Of a stretch of DNA of 64,000 nt, positions 56,981-64,000 are shown piece after piece (position 1 is the first letter of the stretch; every line of letters starts with the position of its first letter). The notes under the pieces are model-generated. The model was not told where the DNA came from. It ran no database searches and saw only the letters and a list, made by a program, of their open reading frames with translations. The stretch is from NCBI RefSeq assembly GCF_900119315.1, contig NZ_LT827010.1:1068501-1132500 (forward strand). The letters are read 5' to 3'. A program made the position numbers and the translations under genes. The stretch comes from Actinoplanes sp. SE50/110. Lineage in GTDB: Bacteria; Actinomycetota; Actinomycetes; Mycobacteriales; Micromonosporaceae.

Positions 56981-57285
56981 CGCGCTTCCCTCTGCGCGGC
57001 CACTTCGTCGCGTACGTAGAAGAGTGGATCTTCTTCCCCGTCCGCCTGGGCGGAGAGGGCCGCGCGAGCAGCGGCGAGCAGATTGGCGTGCTCGATGCGA
57101 GTCCAGGCGAGCAGTCTGCGCAGCCGTTCCACCTCGGCGAGCACGAGCGGCAGGTCGGCTACGGCGGTCCAGATGTCGAGTCCGGTGCGCCTGTCGAGCG
57201 CGGTTTTCAGGTGTTTCCAGATGGCCTCCTCGTCGAGGACGGGTCGCGGGACGTTGCTCATGGGGTCGATCGCGTCTCCTTCCAT
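56977..57285 (-). CDS. 102-residue helical protein of the transfer operon
   Basis: Translates as a soluble alpha-helical protein (KHLKTALDRRTGLDIWTAVADLPLVLAEVERLRRLLAWTR in outline) with an acidic centre (AQADGEEDPLFYVRDEV). No family recognised. ATG 57285 overlaps the preceding stop (TGATG); ATG 57261 is the alternative. The tight coupling to traB suggests a transfer-associated role. Confidence 0.72.
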   Translation of the reverse strand: MEGDAIDPMSNVPRPVLDEEAIWKHLKTALDRRTGLDIWTAVADLPLVLAEVERLRRLLAWTRIEHANLLAAARAALSAQADGEEDPLFYVRDEVAAQREAR

Positions 57286-57479
57286 CAGAGCTGGGCCTTG
57301 GCGATGATCCGAACGAGGCTGTGCAGGGCGTCCCCGATGTTCGGGCCGATCGAGGACGCGGCGAGCAGATAGCCGAAGACAGCGCAGATCGCCGCTTGCC
57401 AGAGCGGCAGGCCGGCGAACCGCCAGAGCAGGTAGACGAAGACGGCGAGCAGGAGCACGGCGGAGACGGTCACGGTCAT
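57285..57479 (-). CDS. Small two-helix membrane protein
   Basis: 64 residues. Two hydrophobic helices (VSAVLLLAVFVYLLWRF and LWQAAICAVFGYLLAAS) with a short tail. Size and position recall the Spd-type spread proteins of actinomycete conjugative elements, though no similarity can be asserted. ATG 57479 overlaps the upstream stop (ATGA). Confidence 0.7.
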   Translation of the reverse strand: MTVTVSAVLLLAVFVYLLWRFAGLPLWQAAICAVFGYLLAASSIGPNIGDALHSLVRIIAKAQL

Positions 57480-57661
57480 GCGGGGCGCCGCCCGTCCTTG
57501 CCCCGGCCGCTGGCCTTCCGGCCCGGGCCGGTGCGCCGGGCGAGGTTGGCGTGGCGCCGCTGCCAGCGGCTCCGGGCGGAGCACTTGCAGCACTGGTTGG
57601 GGTGGTCGGCGTCGAGCTGGGCGCCGCAGGTGCAGGTGGGCTCGTTGGCGGGGGTGGGCAT
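57476..57661 (-). CDS. Small zinc-ribbon protein, first gene of the tra operon
   Basis: 61 residues. CTCGAQLDADHPNQCCKCSARSRWQRRH in outline has two CXC/CX2C pairs and a basic tail (RTGPGRKASGRGKDGRR). Start ATG 57661 has AAAGGAGG upstream, the strongest ribosome-binding site of the operon. It is directly downstream of a 29-bp palindromic operator. Confidence 0.75.
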   Translation of the reverse strand: MPTPANEPTCTCGAQLDADHPNQCCKCSARSRWQRRHANLARRTGPGRKASGRGKDGRRPA

Positions 57662-57706
57662 CTGATGCCTCCTTTCGTGCGAAGCCGTGCCATCCGAACC
57701 TCCTAT

Positions 57707-57735
57707 CTAATGAACATGTTGTACATGTTCATTAG
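57707..57735. promoter_or_regulatory. 29-bp perfect palindromic operator of the tra operon
   Basis: CTAATGAACATG (57707-57718) and CATGTTCATTAG (57724-57735) are perfect 12-bp arms around TTGTA. It lies 45 bp upstream of the tra operon and about 170 bp before the divergent XRE gene. The element's tandem GntR protein is the most likely ligand. Confidence 0.75.
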
Positions 57736-57906
57736 AAGCGTCAAGGAGATGCGAACGGGTGGGCTTCCGGTGGGTCCGGCGCTCTTGCGCCGATGCCAAC
57801 GAGCTTGCGACGGATCAGCGGGACGTGATCACTACGTAGCTGGACGTATGCAAGATGTCTGTCCTAAAGTGAGCGTCTTGTCGAGACGTCCTAGTTTGAG
57901 AAGACG

Positions 57907-58641
57907 ATGCCGAACGATCGCCTGCGCACCGCCCTCCTCGAACGGGGAGTAACCCCGGCCGATCTCGCCGAGGAACTGAAGGTCGACCCGAAGAGCGTCG
58001 AACGATGGATCTCCGGCCGGACGCCTTACCGTCGCCACCGCTACGCGGTCGCCGCGAAACTCGGAGTCGACGAGGCTTATCTCTGGCCGGACGCGCTGTC
58101 ACGCAGCCAGGTCGCAGACGCTTCAGAGAGCGAGATCGTCAACATCTACCCGCACCGCTGGGCTGTCCCGTCCGAAATGTGGCGGAACTTCTTCGACACG
58201 GCTGAGGCCGAGATCGGTGTCTTGGCCTACGGCGGGCTGTTCCTCTCGGAGGACGCCGGCGTACGCAAAGTTTTTCGAGAGAAAGCCGATGCCGGCGTGC
58301 TGGTGCGGATCCTGCTCGGCGATCCGAACAGCGAATCGGTCGCCCAGCGTGGAGCGGATGAAGGCGTAGACGACGCCATGGCCGCGAAGATCCGCAATGC
58401 CCTGGTGCTGTACCGGCCGTTGCGGAACCTCGACGGCATCGAGTTCCGGCTACACGACACCGTGCTCTACAACTCGATCTACCGCGCTGACGATCAGGTC
58501 CTGGTCAACACGCATATCTACGGCTTCCCTGCGGCAGAGGCCCCCGTTCTCCACCTGCGCAAGGTCGCCGGTGGCACCATGGTCAGCAGCTACCTGGACA
58601 GCTTCGAGCGCGTCTGGGACGGCGCGACCCCGTTGGAATGA
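57907..58641 (+). CDS. XRE/DUF5919 regulator, copy 1
   Basis: 244 residues. An HTH (about 5-60: LAEELKVDPKSVERWISGRTPYRRHR) precedes a DUF5919 PLD-like domain (about 85-240) with IGVLAYGGLFLSEDAGV, VRILLGDPNSE, VAQRGADEGV and LHDTVLYNSIYRADDQVLVNTH. The PLD HKD motif is not canonical, so it is more likely a ligand sensor than a nuclease. The ATG at 57907 follows GAGAAG. A Nudix gene is coupled by ATGA overlap. A paralogue lies at 61075. Confidence 0.85.
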   Translation: MPNDRLRTALLERGVTPADLAEELKVDPKSVERWISGRTPYRRHRYAVAAKLGVDEAYLWPDALSRSQVADASESEIVNIYPHRWAVPSEMWRNFFDTAEAEIGVLAYGGLFLSEDAGVRKVFREKADAGVLVRILLGDPNSESVAQRGADEGVDDAMAAKIRNALVLYRPLRNLDGIEFRLHDTVLYNSIYRADDQVLVNTHIYGFPAAEAPVLHLRKVAGGTMVSSYLDSFERVWDGATPLE

Positions 58642-59129
58642 GGTCATCGGTCATGTCACGCCGTATCGACTACTTCGATGATCCCGAAGCGCCCGCCGCG
58701 AACTCGATCGTCCCGTCCGTCAACGTCGTGGTGACCGACGACCGGGGTCGACTTCTGTTGATACACCGCACGGACAACGACAACTGGGCGTTGCCGGGTG
58801 GTGCGATGGACTTCGGCGAGTCGCTGCCCGAGGCCGCGATCCGGGAGACGGTGGAGGAGACCGGGATCAAGGTCGAGATCACCGGACTCGTCGGCATCTA
58901 CACCGATCCTCGGCACATCATCCTCTACACCAGCGACAACGAGGCGCGTCAAGAGTTCTCCGTGGTCTTCACCGCCCGCGCTGTCAGCGGAGAGCCCACG
59001 ACCAGCTCGGAGTCCCGCGAGGTGGAGTGGGTGGAGCCGGACGCCATTCCCGGTCTGACGATGCACCGGTCGATGCGGATGCGCATCGACCGGTACCTGG
59101 CGCAGGAGGAGCAGCCGTACCTTGGCTGA
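58638..59129 (+). CDS. Nudix hydrolase of the mobile element
   Basis: 163 residues. The Nudix box is GGAMDFGESLPEAAIRETVEETG (in outline). Related Nudix proteins occur on actinomycete elements such as pSAM2, where one (Pif) limits redundant transfer; this role is not shown here. ATG 58638 overlaps the regulator stop; ATG 58653 (MSRRIDYFDD) is an alternative. Confidence 0.88.
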   Translation: MRSSVMSRRIDYFDDPEAPAANSIVPSVNVVVTDDRGRLLLIHRTDNDNWALPGGAMDFGESLPEAAIRETVEETGIKVEITGLVGIYTDPRHIILYTSDNEARQEFSVVFTARAVSGEPTTSSESREVEWVEPDAIPGLTMHRSMRMRIDRYLAQEEQPYLG

Positions 59130-59586
59130 CGGAGGATGGATCGGCGACGCTGCCGACAGCTTCTCGGCCGTCGGCACCGTAGGCGCGTTCCTGGTCGGTT
59201 TTCTGTTGCTCCGTAAGGAGCAGCGACGGGAAGCGGGGCGGTCCGACGACGAGCGGCGGGCTCAAGCCGCGAAGATCAGCGCTTGGGTCGAGCTGCACCG
59301 CAAGGCGGATGGCACTCGTGAGCTGGCCTTTCATATCCACAACGCCAGTGACATGCCGATCTATGAGGTTGAGCTGCCGCTGCCCAGCCCGGACGGCCCG
59401 GAGGTCACCGAGTTCGTCGGCCTGGTGCCGCCGGGCCAGACCATCCGGCGGCCGGCGCCCGCAGACTGGCTGCGCTCCTATGTCGAACCGGAGCCGATCC
59501 AGATCGAGTTTCAGGACAGCGCGGGGCGGCGCTGGACACGTGATGAGCAGGGCACCCTTGCGCAGGCGGATAAACCTGCTGGCTAA
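59122..59586 (+). CDS. Single-span membrane protein
   Basis: 154 residues. One membrane helix (FSAVGTVGAFLVGFLLL, about 15-32) is followed by a basic linker and a beta-rich domain (HIHNASDMPIYEVELPLPSPDG, with the VPPGQTIRRP segment). This topology is common among uncharacterised actinobacterial proteins. TTG 59122 overlaps the Nudix stop and has GGAGGAGCAG upstream. Confidence 0.72.
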   Translation: MADGGWIGDAADSFSAVGTVGAFLVGFLLLRKEQRREAGRSDDERRAQAAKISAWVELHRKADGTRELAFHIHNASDMPIYEVELPLPSPDGPEVTEFVGLVPPGQTIRRPAPADWLRSYVEPEPIQIEFQDSAGRRWTRDEQGTLAQADKPAG

Positions 59587-60137
59587 TCGGCTTGGAAGCC
59601 GGGCATGCCGGTAATGACCCGCACCGACTGAACGATGCGTGGGCTGACTTCAAGGATGGAGTCCGCGACGATGCTTCCCGGGGCGTATCGCGAGGCGATC
59701 TCCTTGAGACGCTTTTCCACGTCTACGGGGTCGCCGTCTGGGCTCGTGGTCATGTCGCAGTACACCAGCGCATCGGCCATCAGCCCGTTCACCGCAGGGA
59801 ACTCCTCGGCGAGCTCCGTGGCGAGCCCGCGGCGGCCGGCCTCGACGATCGCGTAGGAGTGGTGGGCGACAAGGCGGCAGATCGTCTCGTCGGCTTCTGC
59901 GACGTCCCGCAGATACCGCGCGCCGTCGAGGGCGTGGGAGCCGCTGTGAACGAGGTCCGGGGCGTAGCCGATGTCGTGCAACCATGCGGCGCACACGACC
60001 GTGTCAGCGTCGTCTCCGAGCAGGTGGGCGATCGATTCAGCCTTGCGACCGACGCCCTGCGAATGTGCCCAGCGGCGCGGCAACGTATCGACTAGAAGCT
60101 TTTCCGCCAGCTCACGCGCCCACGAGACGTCTCCCAC
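59583..60137 (-). CDS. HD-domain phosphohydrolase
   Basis: 184 residues. WAHSQGV (His), AAWLHDIGYAP (HD) and LVAHHSYAI match the HD metal-site order. It probably hydrolyses a nucleotide or phosphoester. GTG 60137 is only 10 bp after the gntR stop, so the two are one operon. It overlaps the convergent membrane-protein gene by 4 bp. Confidence 0.82.
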   Translation of the reverse strand: MGDVSWARELAEKLLVDTLPRRWAHSQGVGRKAESIAHLLGDDADTVVCAAWLHDIGYAPDLVHSGSHALDGARYLRDVAEADETICRLVAHHSYAIVEAGRRGLATELAEEFPAVNGLMADALVYCDMTTSPDGDPVDVEKRLKEIASRYAPGSIVADSILEVSPRIVQSVRVITGMPGFQAD

Positions 60138-60147
60138 AGGTCAGAGA

Positions 60148-60606
60148 CTATCGCCCTAGAACGAAACGGCCTCTTCCGTGAATCGACTCGACGAGGCCGG
60201 CGCCTTCTAGTTCGGCTAGCGCGTGCCGGACCGTTCCTCGTGCGACCCCGTACCGGTCGGCCAGCGCAGATTCGCTCGGCAGAGCGTCGCCGAGAGCTAG
60301 CTCGCCGGACTCGATGAGAGCGCGGAGTTCGGCTGCCACGCTGCGGTATTGCGGCATGGCGCTATGGCTCGCCTCGCTGTCGTCGACGACGATCCGCCCA
60401 CGGCCGGGCTGGGCGACGAGGAGACTTTCTGCTGCGAGTTCGTCTAGGGCGCGTCGGAGGGTGTTGCGAGATACGCCGTACTGGCTGCACAAAGTGGCTT
60501 CGGACGGAAGCGCGGAGCCAGGAGGAAACTCGCCCTCGGCGATCCGGGCGCGAATGGCCGCGGCGATGCTCTTGTACGCACCCCAAGCTGTCGTCCGTGG
60601 TGCCAA
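60148..60606 (-). CDS. Tandem GntR regulator (two DNA-binding domains, no effector domain)
   Basis: 152 residues. Two complete GntR winged helices occur in tandem: residues about 8-75 (YKSIAAAIRARIAEGEFPPG, SEATLCSQYGVSRNTLRRAL) and about 86-150 (YRSVAAELRALIESGELALG, SESALADRYGVARGTVRHAL). Normal GntR proteins have one such domain plus a ligand-binding domain. The TTG at 60606 has GGGAGGA upstream. It is likely the KorSA-like master repressor of the element. Confidence 0.9.
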   Translation of the reverse strand: MAPRTTAWGAYKSIAAAIRARIAEGEFPPGSALPSEATLCSQYGVSRNTLRRALDELAAESLLVAQPGRGRIVVDDSEASHSAMPQYRSVAAELRALIESGELALGDALPSESALADRYGVARGTVRHALAELEGAGLVESIHGRGRFVLGR

Positions 60607-60659
60607 CGGTGTCCGTCCTCCCGGCCCTCTTTACTGAGCCGAGCGTAGTGGTCACCGCT

Positions 60660-60899
60660 TCAGGTGCGGGGGAGCGTCACGCCAGCCTCAATCGCGCTGG
60701 TCAGCAGTGCCGCGAGGTCGTTTGCAACCGTGCAGGTGACGGCACCGATCCGGACACCGGGTGCCCCGGAACTGTCCCATCCGCTGCGGAGATCCTGGAA
60801 GGCCGTACCGACGTCGAAGCCGGCCTCTTCGAGGGCAACCGCTAGGCGATCGGCGGCCTGTTGCGCGGCTGTGGCCGGGGCGAGGCTGTCGTCGGCCAC
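60660..60899 (-). CDS. Small 79-residue protein upstream of the tandem gntR
   Basis: MADDSLAPATAAQQAADRL starts an acidic, helical protein with a central segment FDVGTAFQDLRSGW and ends AIEAGVTLPRT. The GTG at 60899 has GGAGGG 6 nt upstream; ATG 60929 is the alternative. Function unknown. It lies 53 bp before the gntR gene and may be co-transcribed. Confidence 0.68.
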   Translation of the reverse strand: MADDSLAPATAAQQAADRLAVALEEAGFDVGTAFQDLRSGWDSSGAPGVRIGAVTCTVANDLAALLTSAIEAGVTLPRT

Positions 60900-61008
60900 T
60901 GTCGGCCCTCCCTCTTGTTCGGTCGTCATGGGTGCCGAGCCGGGCAGCCGGCCAGACAGATCTGCATGCTCGATCCAGGATCTCCGGACGATCACAGACT
61001 GTGAACCT

Positions 61009-61037
61009 CGTCTTGGGACGTCTTGGGACTTCTTGGC
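61009..61037. promoter_or_regulatory. 10-bp direct repeats upstream of the second XRE/DUF5919 gene
   Basis: CGTCTTGGGA at 61009-61018 and 61019-61028, then CTTCTTGGC at 61029-61037, in helical register. CGTCTTG also occurs at 57874-57880 before copy 1. A likely operator for these regulators. Confidence 0.5.
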
Positions 61038-61074
61038 TATGCTGGCCGGAACTCCACTCCAGCGGAGGGACGTG

Positions 61075-61851
61075 ATGAAGCAACCTCTGTCTCGGGCGCT
61101 GCGCGCCACCGGACTTGATGCCGTGGACGTGGCTGCGCGGCTCAGCGTCGATCCCAAGACCGTCGAGCGGTGGCTGACGGGCAGGTTGCCGTACCCGCGG
61201 CACCGCGCGGCACTGGCTGGGCTCACAGGCTGGGCGGAACCCGATCTCTGGCCCGGCATCGACGCTCGGGAGCAGGCCCCCCCTGATACCGGCGACATCC
61301 TTATGACGTACGCGCAGCGCTGCTCCGTGCCGCCGGATGCCTGGCGAAGGCTGTTCGCTGGTGCCGAGCAGGAGATCGGCGTACTTGCTTACAGCGGTCT
61401 TTTTCTCGCGGAGGACGCAGGCGCCGTGGCGATACTGCGCGACAAGGCCCGAGCCGGCGTGCGGGTGCGTATCGCGCTTGGTGATGTCAACGGCGTCCAG
61501 GTGGCCCAGCGCGGAGTCGAAGAGCAGATCGGGGCGATAATGCCGGCCCGGATCAACAACGCTTTGGCCCTGCTCCGACCGCTGATCGAAGAAGCCGGCG
61601 TGGCGGTTCGGACGCATGACACCGTGCTCTACACCTCGATCTACCGGGCCGATGACCAGTTGATGGTCAACACCCATGCCTACGGGTGCGCCGCATCGCG
61701 GTCGCCCGTCTTGCACCTGCGACGGGCGACCGACGATGGGATCGCGGCCACCTACCTCGACTCGTTCGAGAGGGTGTGGGCGGTGGCTCAGGATCTACAG
61801 GCCCAGCCGACGACGCGGTCGAAGAGGTCGGCCGGTTTAGCGTCTGGCTGA
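61075..61851 (+). CDS. XRE/DUF5919 regulator, copy 2
   Basis: 258 residues. The HTH (VAARLSVDPKTVERWLTGRLPYPRHR) and the PLD-like domain (IGVLAYSGLFLAEDAGAV, VRIALGDVNGVQVAQRGVEEQ, HDTVLYTSIYRADDQLMVNTH) parallel copy 1. The C-terminus carries an extra 25 residues. ATG 61075 has GGAGGG upstream. CGTCTTGGGA repeats lie in its promoter. Its 3' end overlaps the convergent small gene. Confidence 0.85.
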   Translation: MKQPLSRALRATGLDAVDVAARLSVDPKTVERWLTGRLPYPRHRAALAGLTGWAEPDLWPGIDAREQAPPDTGDILMTYAQRCSVPPDAWRRLFAGAEQEIGVLAYSGLFLAEDAGAVAILRDKARAGVRVRIALGDVNGVQVAQRGVEEQIGAIMPARINNALALLRPLIEEAGVAVRTHDTVLYTSIYRADDQLMVNTHAYGCAASRSPVLHLRRATDDGIAATYLDSFERVWAVAQDLQAQPTTRSKRSAGLASG

Positions 61852-62015
61852 TCGACGATGGCGTCGGCCAGGTGAAGGCTGAGGTAGATCATCCGGTTGA
61901 CGCGATCGGTCGTGGCGATGATGTCGTCCTTGGCCGGTTGGCAGGGCCAGAGGGTGCTGCAGTGATGGCATTTCCAGGACGGTCGCTCAGGGACGTGCAG
62001 CACGTGGATGCTCAT
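61788..62015 (-). CDS. Small Cys-rich protein (PSWKCHHCSTLWPC type)
   Basis: 75 residues. PSWKCHHCSTLWPCQPAKD is a recurring actinomycete motif in small proteins near Nudix and XRE genes, with the CX2C and a third Cys. The C-terminus is a helical segment ending FDRVVGWACRS. Function unknown. ATG 62015 is the conservative start; the frame is open to 62405. It overlaps the XRE copy 2 gene by 64 bp. Confidence 0.65.
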   Translation of the reverse strand: MSIHVLHVPERPSWKCHHCSTLWPCQPAKDDIIATTDRVNRMIYLSLHLADAIVDQPDAKPADLFDRVVGWACRS

Positions 62016-62723
62016 TCGGCGCCGCCGTTGCTGCGCCATCGCTGTCCGCGGGTCAATAGCGGCGTGAGCAGGATTGTCGGCATGTCCCAGGACGGACGCT
62101 GACGAACTCTCGGCGTGGAGCCGGCCGTTGCCGTGCTCCGCGTTATGGCCGGTGCCGGCGAACATGTGGCTTGGCAGGGCCAAGTGCTGAGCCCGCAGGT
62201 ACAGCGTGAGCGCCATGGCGCCCACCAGTGGCGTGACGGTCGATGGATGGTTGCTGGGCGGTGCTTCGGCGGTGTCGAGGCCGATGCATGCCGACGCGAG
62301 TGTGGCATCGCTTCCTCCGCAAGCTGGCGAACAAGCAGAGGTCCGGTCGTGCGCTTGTGGGAGCATGCACGACCGGACCCTGGTTGGCGCCGTTGCCACC
62401 CGCACCGCACGGCTTCGGGGCGCCTCGTGACCCCTGGTGCGCAGCTACCTCGGCGTTGCTCACAGCTTCGAATTTCCTGGGCGCTAGCCCAACCGCGCCT
62501 TGTTGGACGTCCGTGGAACTTCTCGCCGTCCCACTCGGCGTCTATACAAACCGCACAGTTCCGAGTAGCAGTTGACGAGCGGCGGGGCACGGCGGACCGA
62601 GCTATGCGGTCACGCCGGGCAGGTCAGTATCGCCGTAGGCAGCGGCACGGTAGCTCATTAGCGGCGCCTGGAGCAGCGAGAGACTGTTGAGCGAGGCGCA
62701 TGCAGGATGTGTTGGTCGACCAG
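62016..62723. other. Low-confidence region before the IS
   Basis: About 700 bp with lower GC than elsewhere. Frames on both strands overlap heavily; the minus frame continuous with the small Cys-rich gene has a moderate third-position GC bias but an unrecognised product. No gene is called here. Confidence 0.5.
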
Positions 62724-62727
62724 CTAG

Positions 62728-64000
62728 TACTCCAGCAGGAGTTCCGTTTCAGGGTTCCGTGAGTGCTTGGCGGGCGTAGTGGCTGGTCCTGGCGGCGGCT
62801 TGATGACGGCGGCGATAGATTGACCAGGCAATGACGTCGACGACGCGTCTGCCGGGTTCGATGACCAGAGCGTGGAACAGCCGGCGGAGTTCGTTGACGG
62901 TGATCACGATCAGGCCGTCCGGGCTCGTGGTGCTGGCCGTGGTCGCGGCGGCGAGAAATGCGTGGGCGGCGATGACCAGGGTGGTCCAGCGGTGCCAGGC
63001 TTTCCAGCGGCGGTGCTGGTGCTGATCCAGTCCGAGTCCGCTTTTGGTTGCTTGGAACGACTCCTCAATGCTCCAGCGTCTTCCGGCGACGGCGACCAGG
63101 TGGTGCAGCGCGACGAGTTGCGGTGACCAGCAGCGGTAGAACGCCAGTTCACCGGTGGTCCGGTTGCGGCGAATCAGTAGCCAGTGATGGCCTTGGTGCT
63201 GGTCAGCTGCGTGCGGCAGGGTGATGAAAGCCCAGTCGTAGTAGCGGTGGCCTTTCGCGCCGTTGCCGGCCGATATCCGCTGCCATGCGTGTTTCGGTAG
63301 TCCGGCGGCGATCTGGTCGGCCCGCTGGACGCCGAGGCCGGTCGGTGCTCGGTGTGAGCAGGCGACCGCGAGGACGTAGCCGAGCTGATGCCGGCGTAGT
63401 GCGGTGGCCAGCTGCGGGTCACCGCCGTAAGCTTCGTCGCCGGCGACCCACCGGCATGGCAGCCCGCCAGCTACTGCGGTCTCGATCAAGCGGCGTGCCA
63501 GCTCCGGTTTCGTAGCGAACGTGACGGCGCCAGGAACCCCTGCCTCTGCCCGTCGCTGAGGGTCGTCGATCCAGGATTTCGGCAGGTAGAGAGCAACGTC
63601 GACCAGGCTGTGCCCGAGTGGGGAAGCGTATGACAGGTGCACCGCGAGCTGGCAGTTCTCGATCTTCCCGGCGGTTCCGGAGTACTGCCGTTGCACGCCG
63701 ACAGTGTGGGTGCCTTTCTTAAGATCGCCGGTCTCGTCGACCAGCAGCACCCCGTCCGGGTGCCCGAGACGGGCCGCCACGAAGTCGCGCACATCGGCCC
63801 GCACCAGGGCGTCGTCCCAACTGGCACGGCTGATCAGATCCTGCATCCCGCCCGGACCGTCGTCGCCGGCGTGCTCGGCAATCGTCCAGCAGTTCTTCGT
63901 CGGCAACGGTGCGAGCAGCCCGGCAACGAAGTCACGGACCCGGCGCCGGGGTTCGGGTCGGGCGAAACGTGCCTCGATCGTGTTCATCAGCTCGCTGAAC
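62728..64000 (-). mobile_element. IS701-family insertion sequence (left part only seen to window end)
   Basis: A transposase gene and one end are visible. CTAG (62724-62727) directly precedes TACTCCAGCAGGAGTTCC, compatible with the CTAG-like target preference of this family. The other end is beyond the window. Confidence 0.6.
62749..63987 (-). CDS. IS701-family DDE transposase
   Basis: 412 residues, complete. LLVDETGDLKKGTHTVGVQRQYSGTAGKIENCQ (in outline) holds the first catalytic Asp; VAGDEAYGG the second; RWSIEESFQATKSGLGLD carries the Glu. It moves the IS by DDE transposition. It appears intact, starting at ATG 63987. Confidence 0.92.
   Translation of the reverse strand: MNTIEARFARPEPRRRVRDFVAGLLAPLPTKNCWTIAEHAGDDGPGGMQDLISRASWDDALVRADVRDFVAARLGHPDGVLLVDETGDLKKGTHTVGVQRQYSGTAGKIENCQLAVHLSYASPLGHSLVDVALYLPKSWIDDPQRRAEAGVPGAVTFATKPELARRLIETAVAGGLPCRWVAGDEAYGGDPQLATALRRHQLGYVLAVACSHRAPTGLGVQRADQIAAGLPKHAWQRISAGNGAKGHRYYDWAFITLPHAADQHQGHHWLLIRRNRTTGELAFYRCWSPQLVALHHLVAVAGRRWSIEESFQATKSGLGLDQHQHRRWKAWHRWTTLVIAAHAFLAAATTASTTSPDGLIVITVNELRRLFHALVIEPGRRVVDVIAWSIYRRRHQAAARTSHYARQALTEP

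Larger units (their letters stand above)
53404..64000. mobile_element. Integrated AICE-like element (right end beyond window)
   Basis: From the ssrA 3' end onward the genes are a serine integrase, an FtsK/TraB translocase with small coupled genes, GntR, XRE and Nudix regulators and an HD protein, then an IS. Third-position GC bias is weaker than in the preceding chromosome. No Rep or primase-polymerase gene and no repeated ssrA end is seen before the window stops, so extent and mobility are unresolved. Confidence 0.75.

Noticed and set aside
62115-62690. Plus-strand frame before the IS
   Set aside because: Codon bias is weak, it overlaps competing minus-strand frames, and no domain is recognisable.

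Overview
The window is high-GC (roughly 70 percent) actinobacterial chromosome with strong third-position GC bias, frequent GTG and TTG starts, several probably leaderless genes, F420 and WhiB genes, and DUF397, DUF3499 and LpqB-type families. Gene content and order fit Micromonosporaceae, most likely Actinoplanes or a close relative. The genus is inference. The actinobacterial assignment is secure because the order manC / fbiA-fbiB / whiB2 / DUF3499 / manB / SIS protein / manA and then mtrA-mtrB-lpqB / comF / hpf / secA matches the Mycobacterium tuberculosis Rv3264c to Rv3240c neighbourhood.

Layout. 1-8 kb: the 3' part of a secreted GH30 glycosidase, a divergent MocR regulator and trans-sulfuration enzyme, a bacterial homologue of plant pathogen-related proteins, a membrane protein, a thioesterase and a TIGR03089 protein. 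8-30.5 kb: sugar-nucleotide and cofactor genes, namely a GT4 glycosyltransferase, GDP-mannose pyrophosphorylase, fbiA-fbiB-Nudix, fbiC, whiB2, the manB-Trm112-SIS-CDF run and manA. Between them lie a polysaccharide deacetylase, an aldehyde dehydrogenase with DUF779 and a GAF regulator, and endonuclease V. About 1.3 kb between fbiC and whiB carries a scrambled rpoB remnant and a minisatellite. 31-53 kb: an XRE/DUF397 pair, mtrA-mtrB-lpqB, comF, hpf, a tandem GNAT protein, secA followed by an 18-bp repeat array, a DUF6459 protein and a BldC-like regulator that share a promoter motif, PadR, prfB, ftsE-ftsX with an M23 hydrolase, smpB and the tmRNA gene ssrA.

53.4-64 kb is an integrated mobile element next to the 3' end of ssrA. 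It has a large serine integrase, a 39-residue basic protein, an FtsK/TraB translocase with three small overlapping upstream genes, a 29-bp palindromic operator, two paralogous XRE/DUF5919 regulators, a Nudix gene, a membrane protein, an HD phosphohydrolase and a regulator made of two GntR DNA-binding domains. An IS701-like element follows and runs off the window. This resembles an actinomycete integrative and conjugative element (AICE), but no replication gene and no right attachment site is visible. The integrase frame continues about 51 codons into the antisense strand of ssrA.

How the genes work together: mannose activation (manA, manB, manC, GT4) feeds cell-envelope glycans; fbiA, fbiB and fbiC make F420; MtrAB-LpqB, FtsEX and the M23 hydrolase control and execute wall remodelling at division; RF2, SmpB, tmRNA and HPF serve translation termination, rescue and hibernation.
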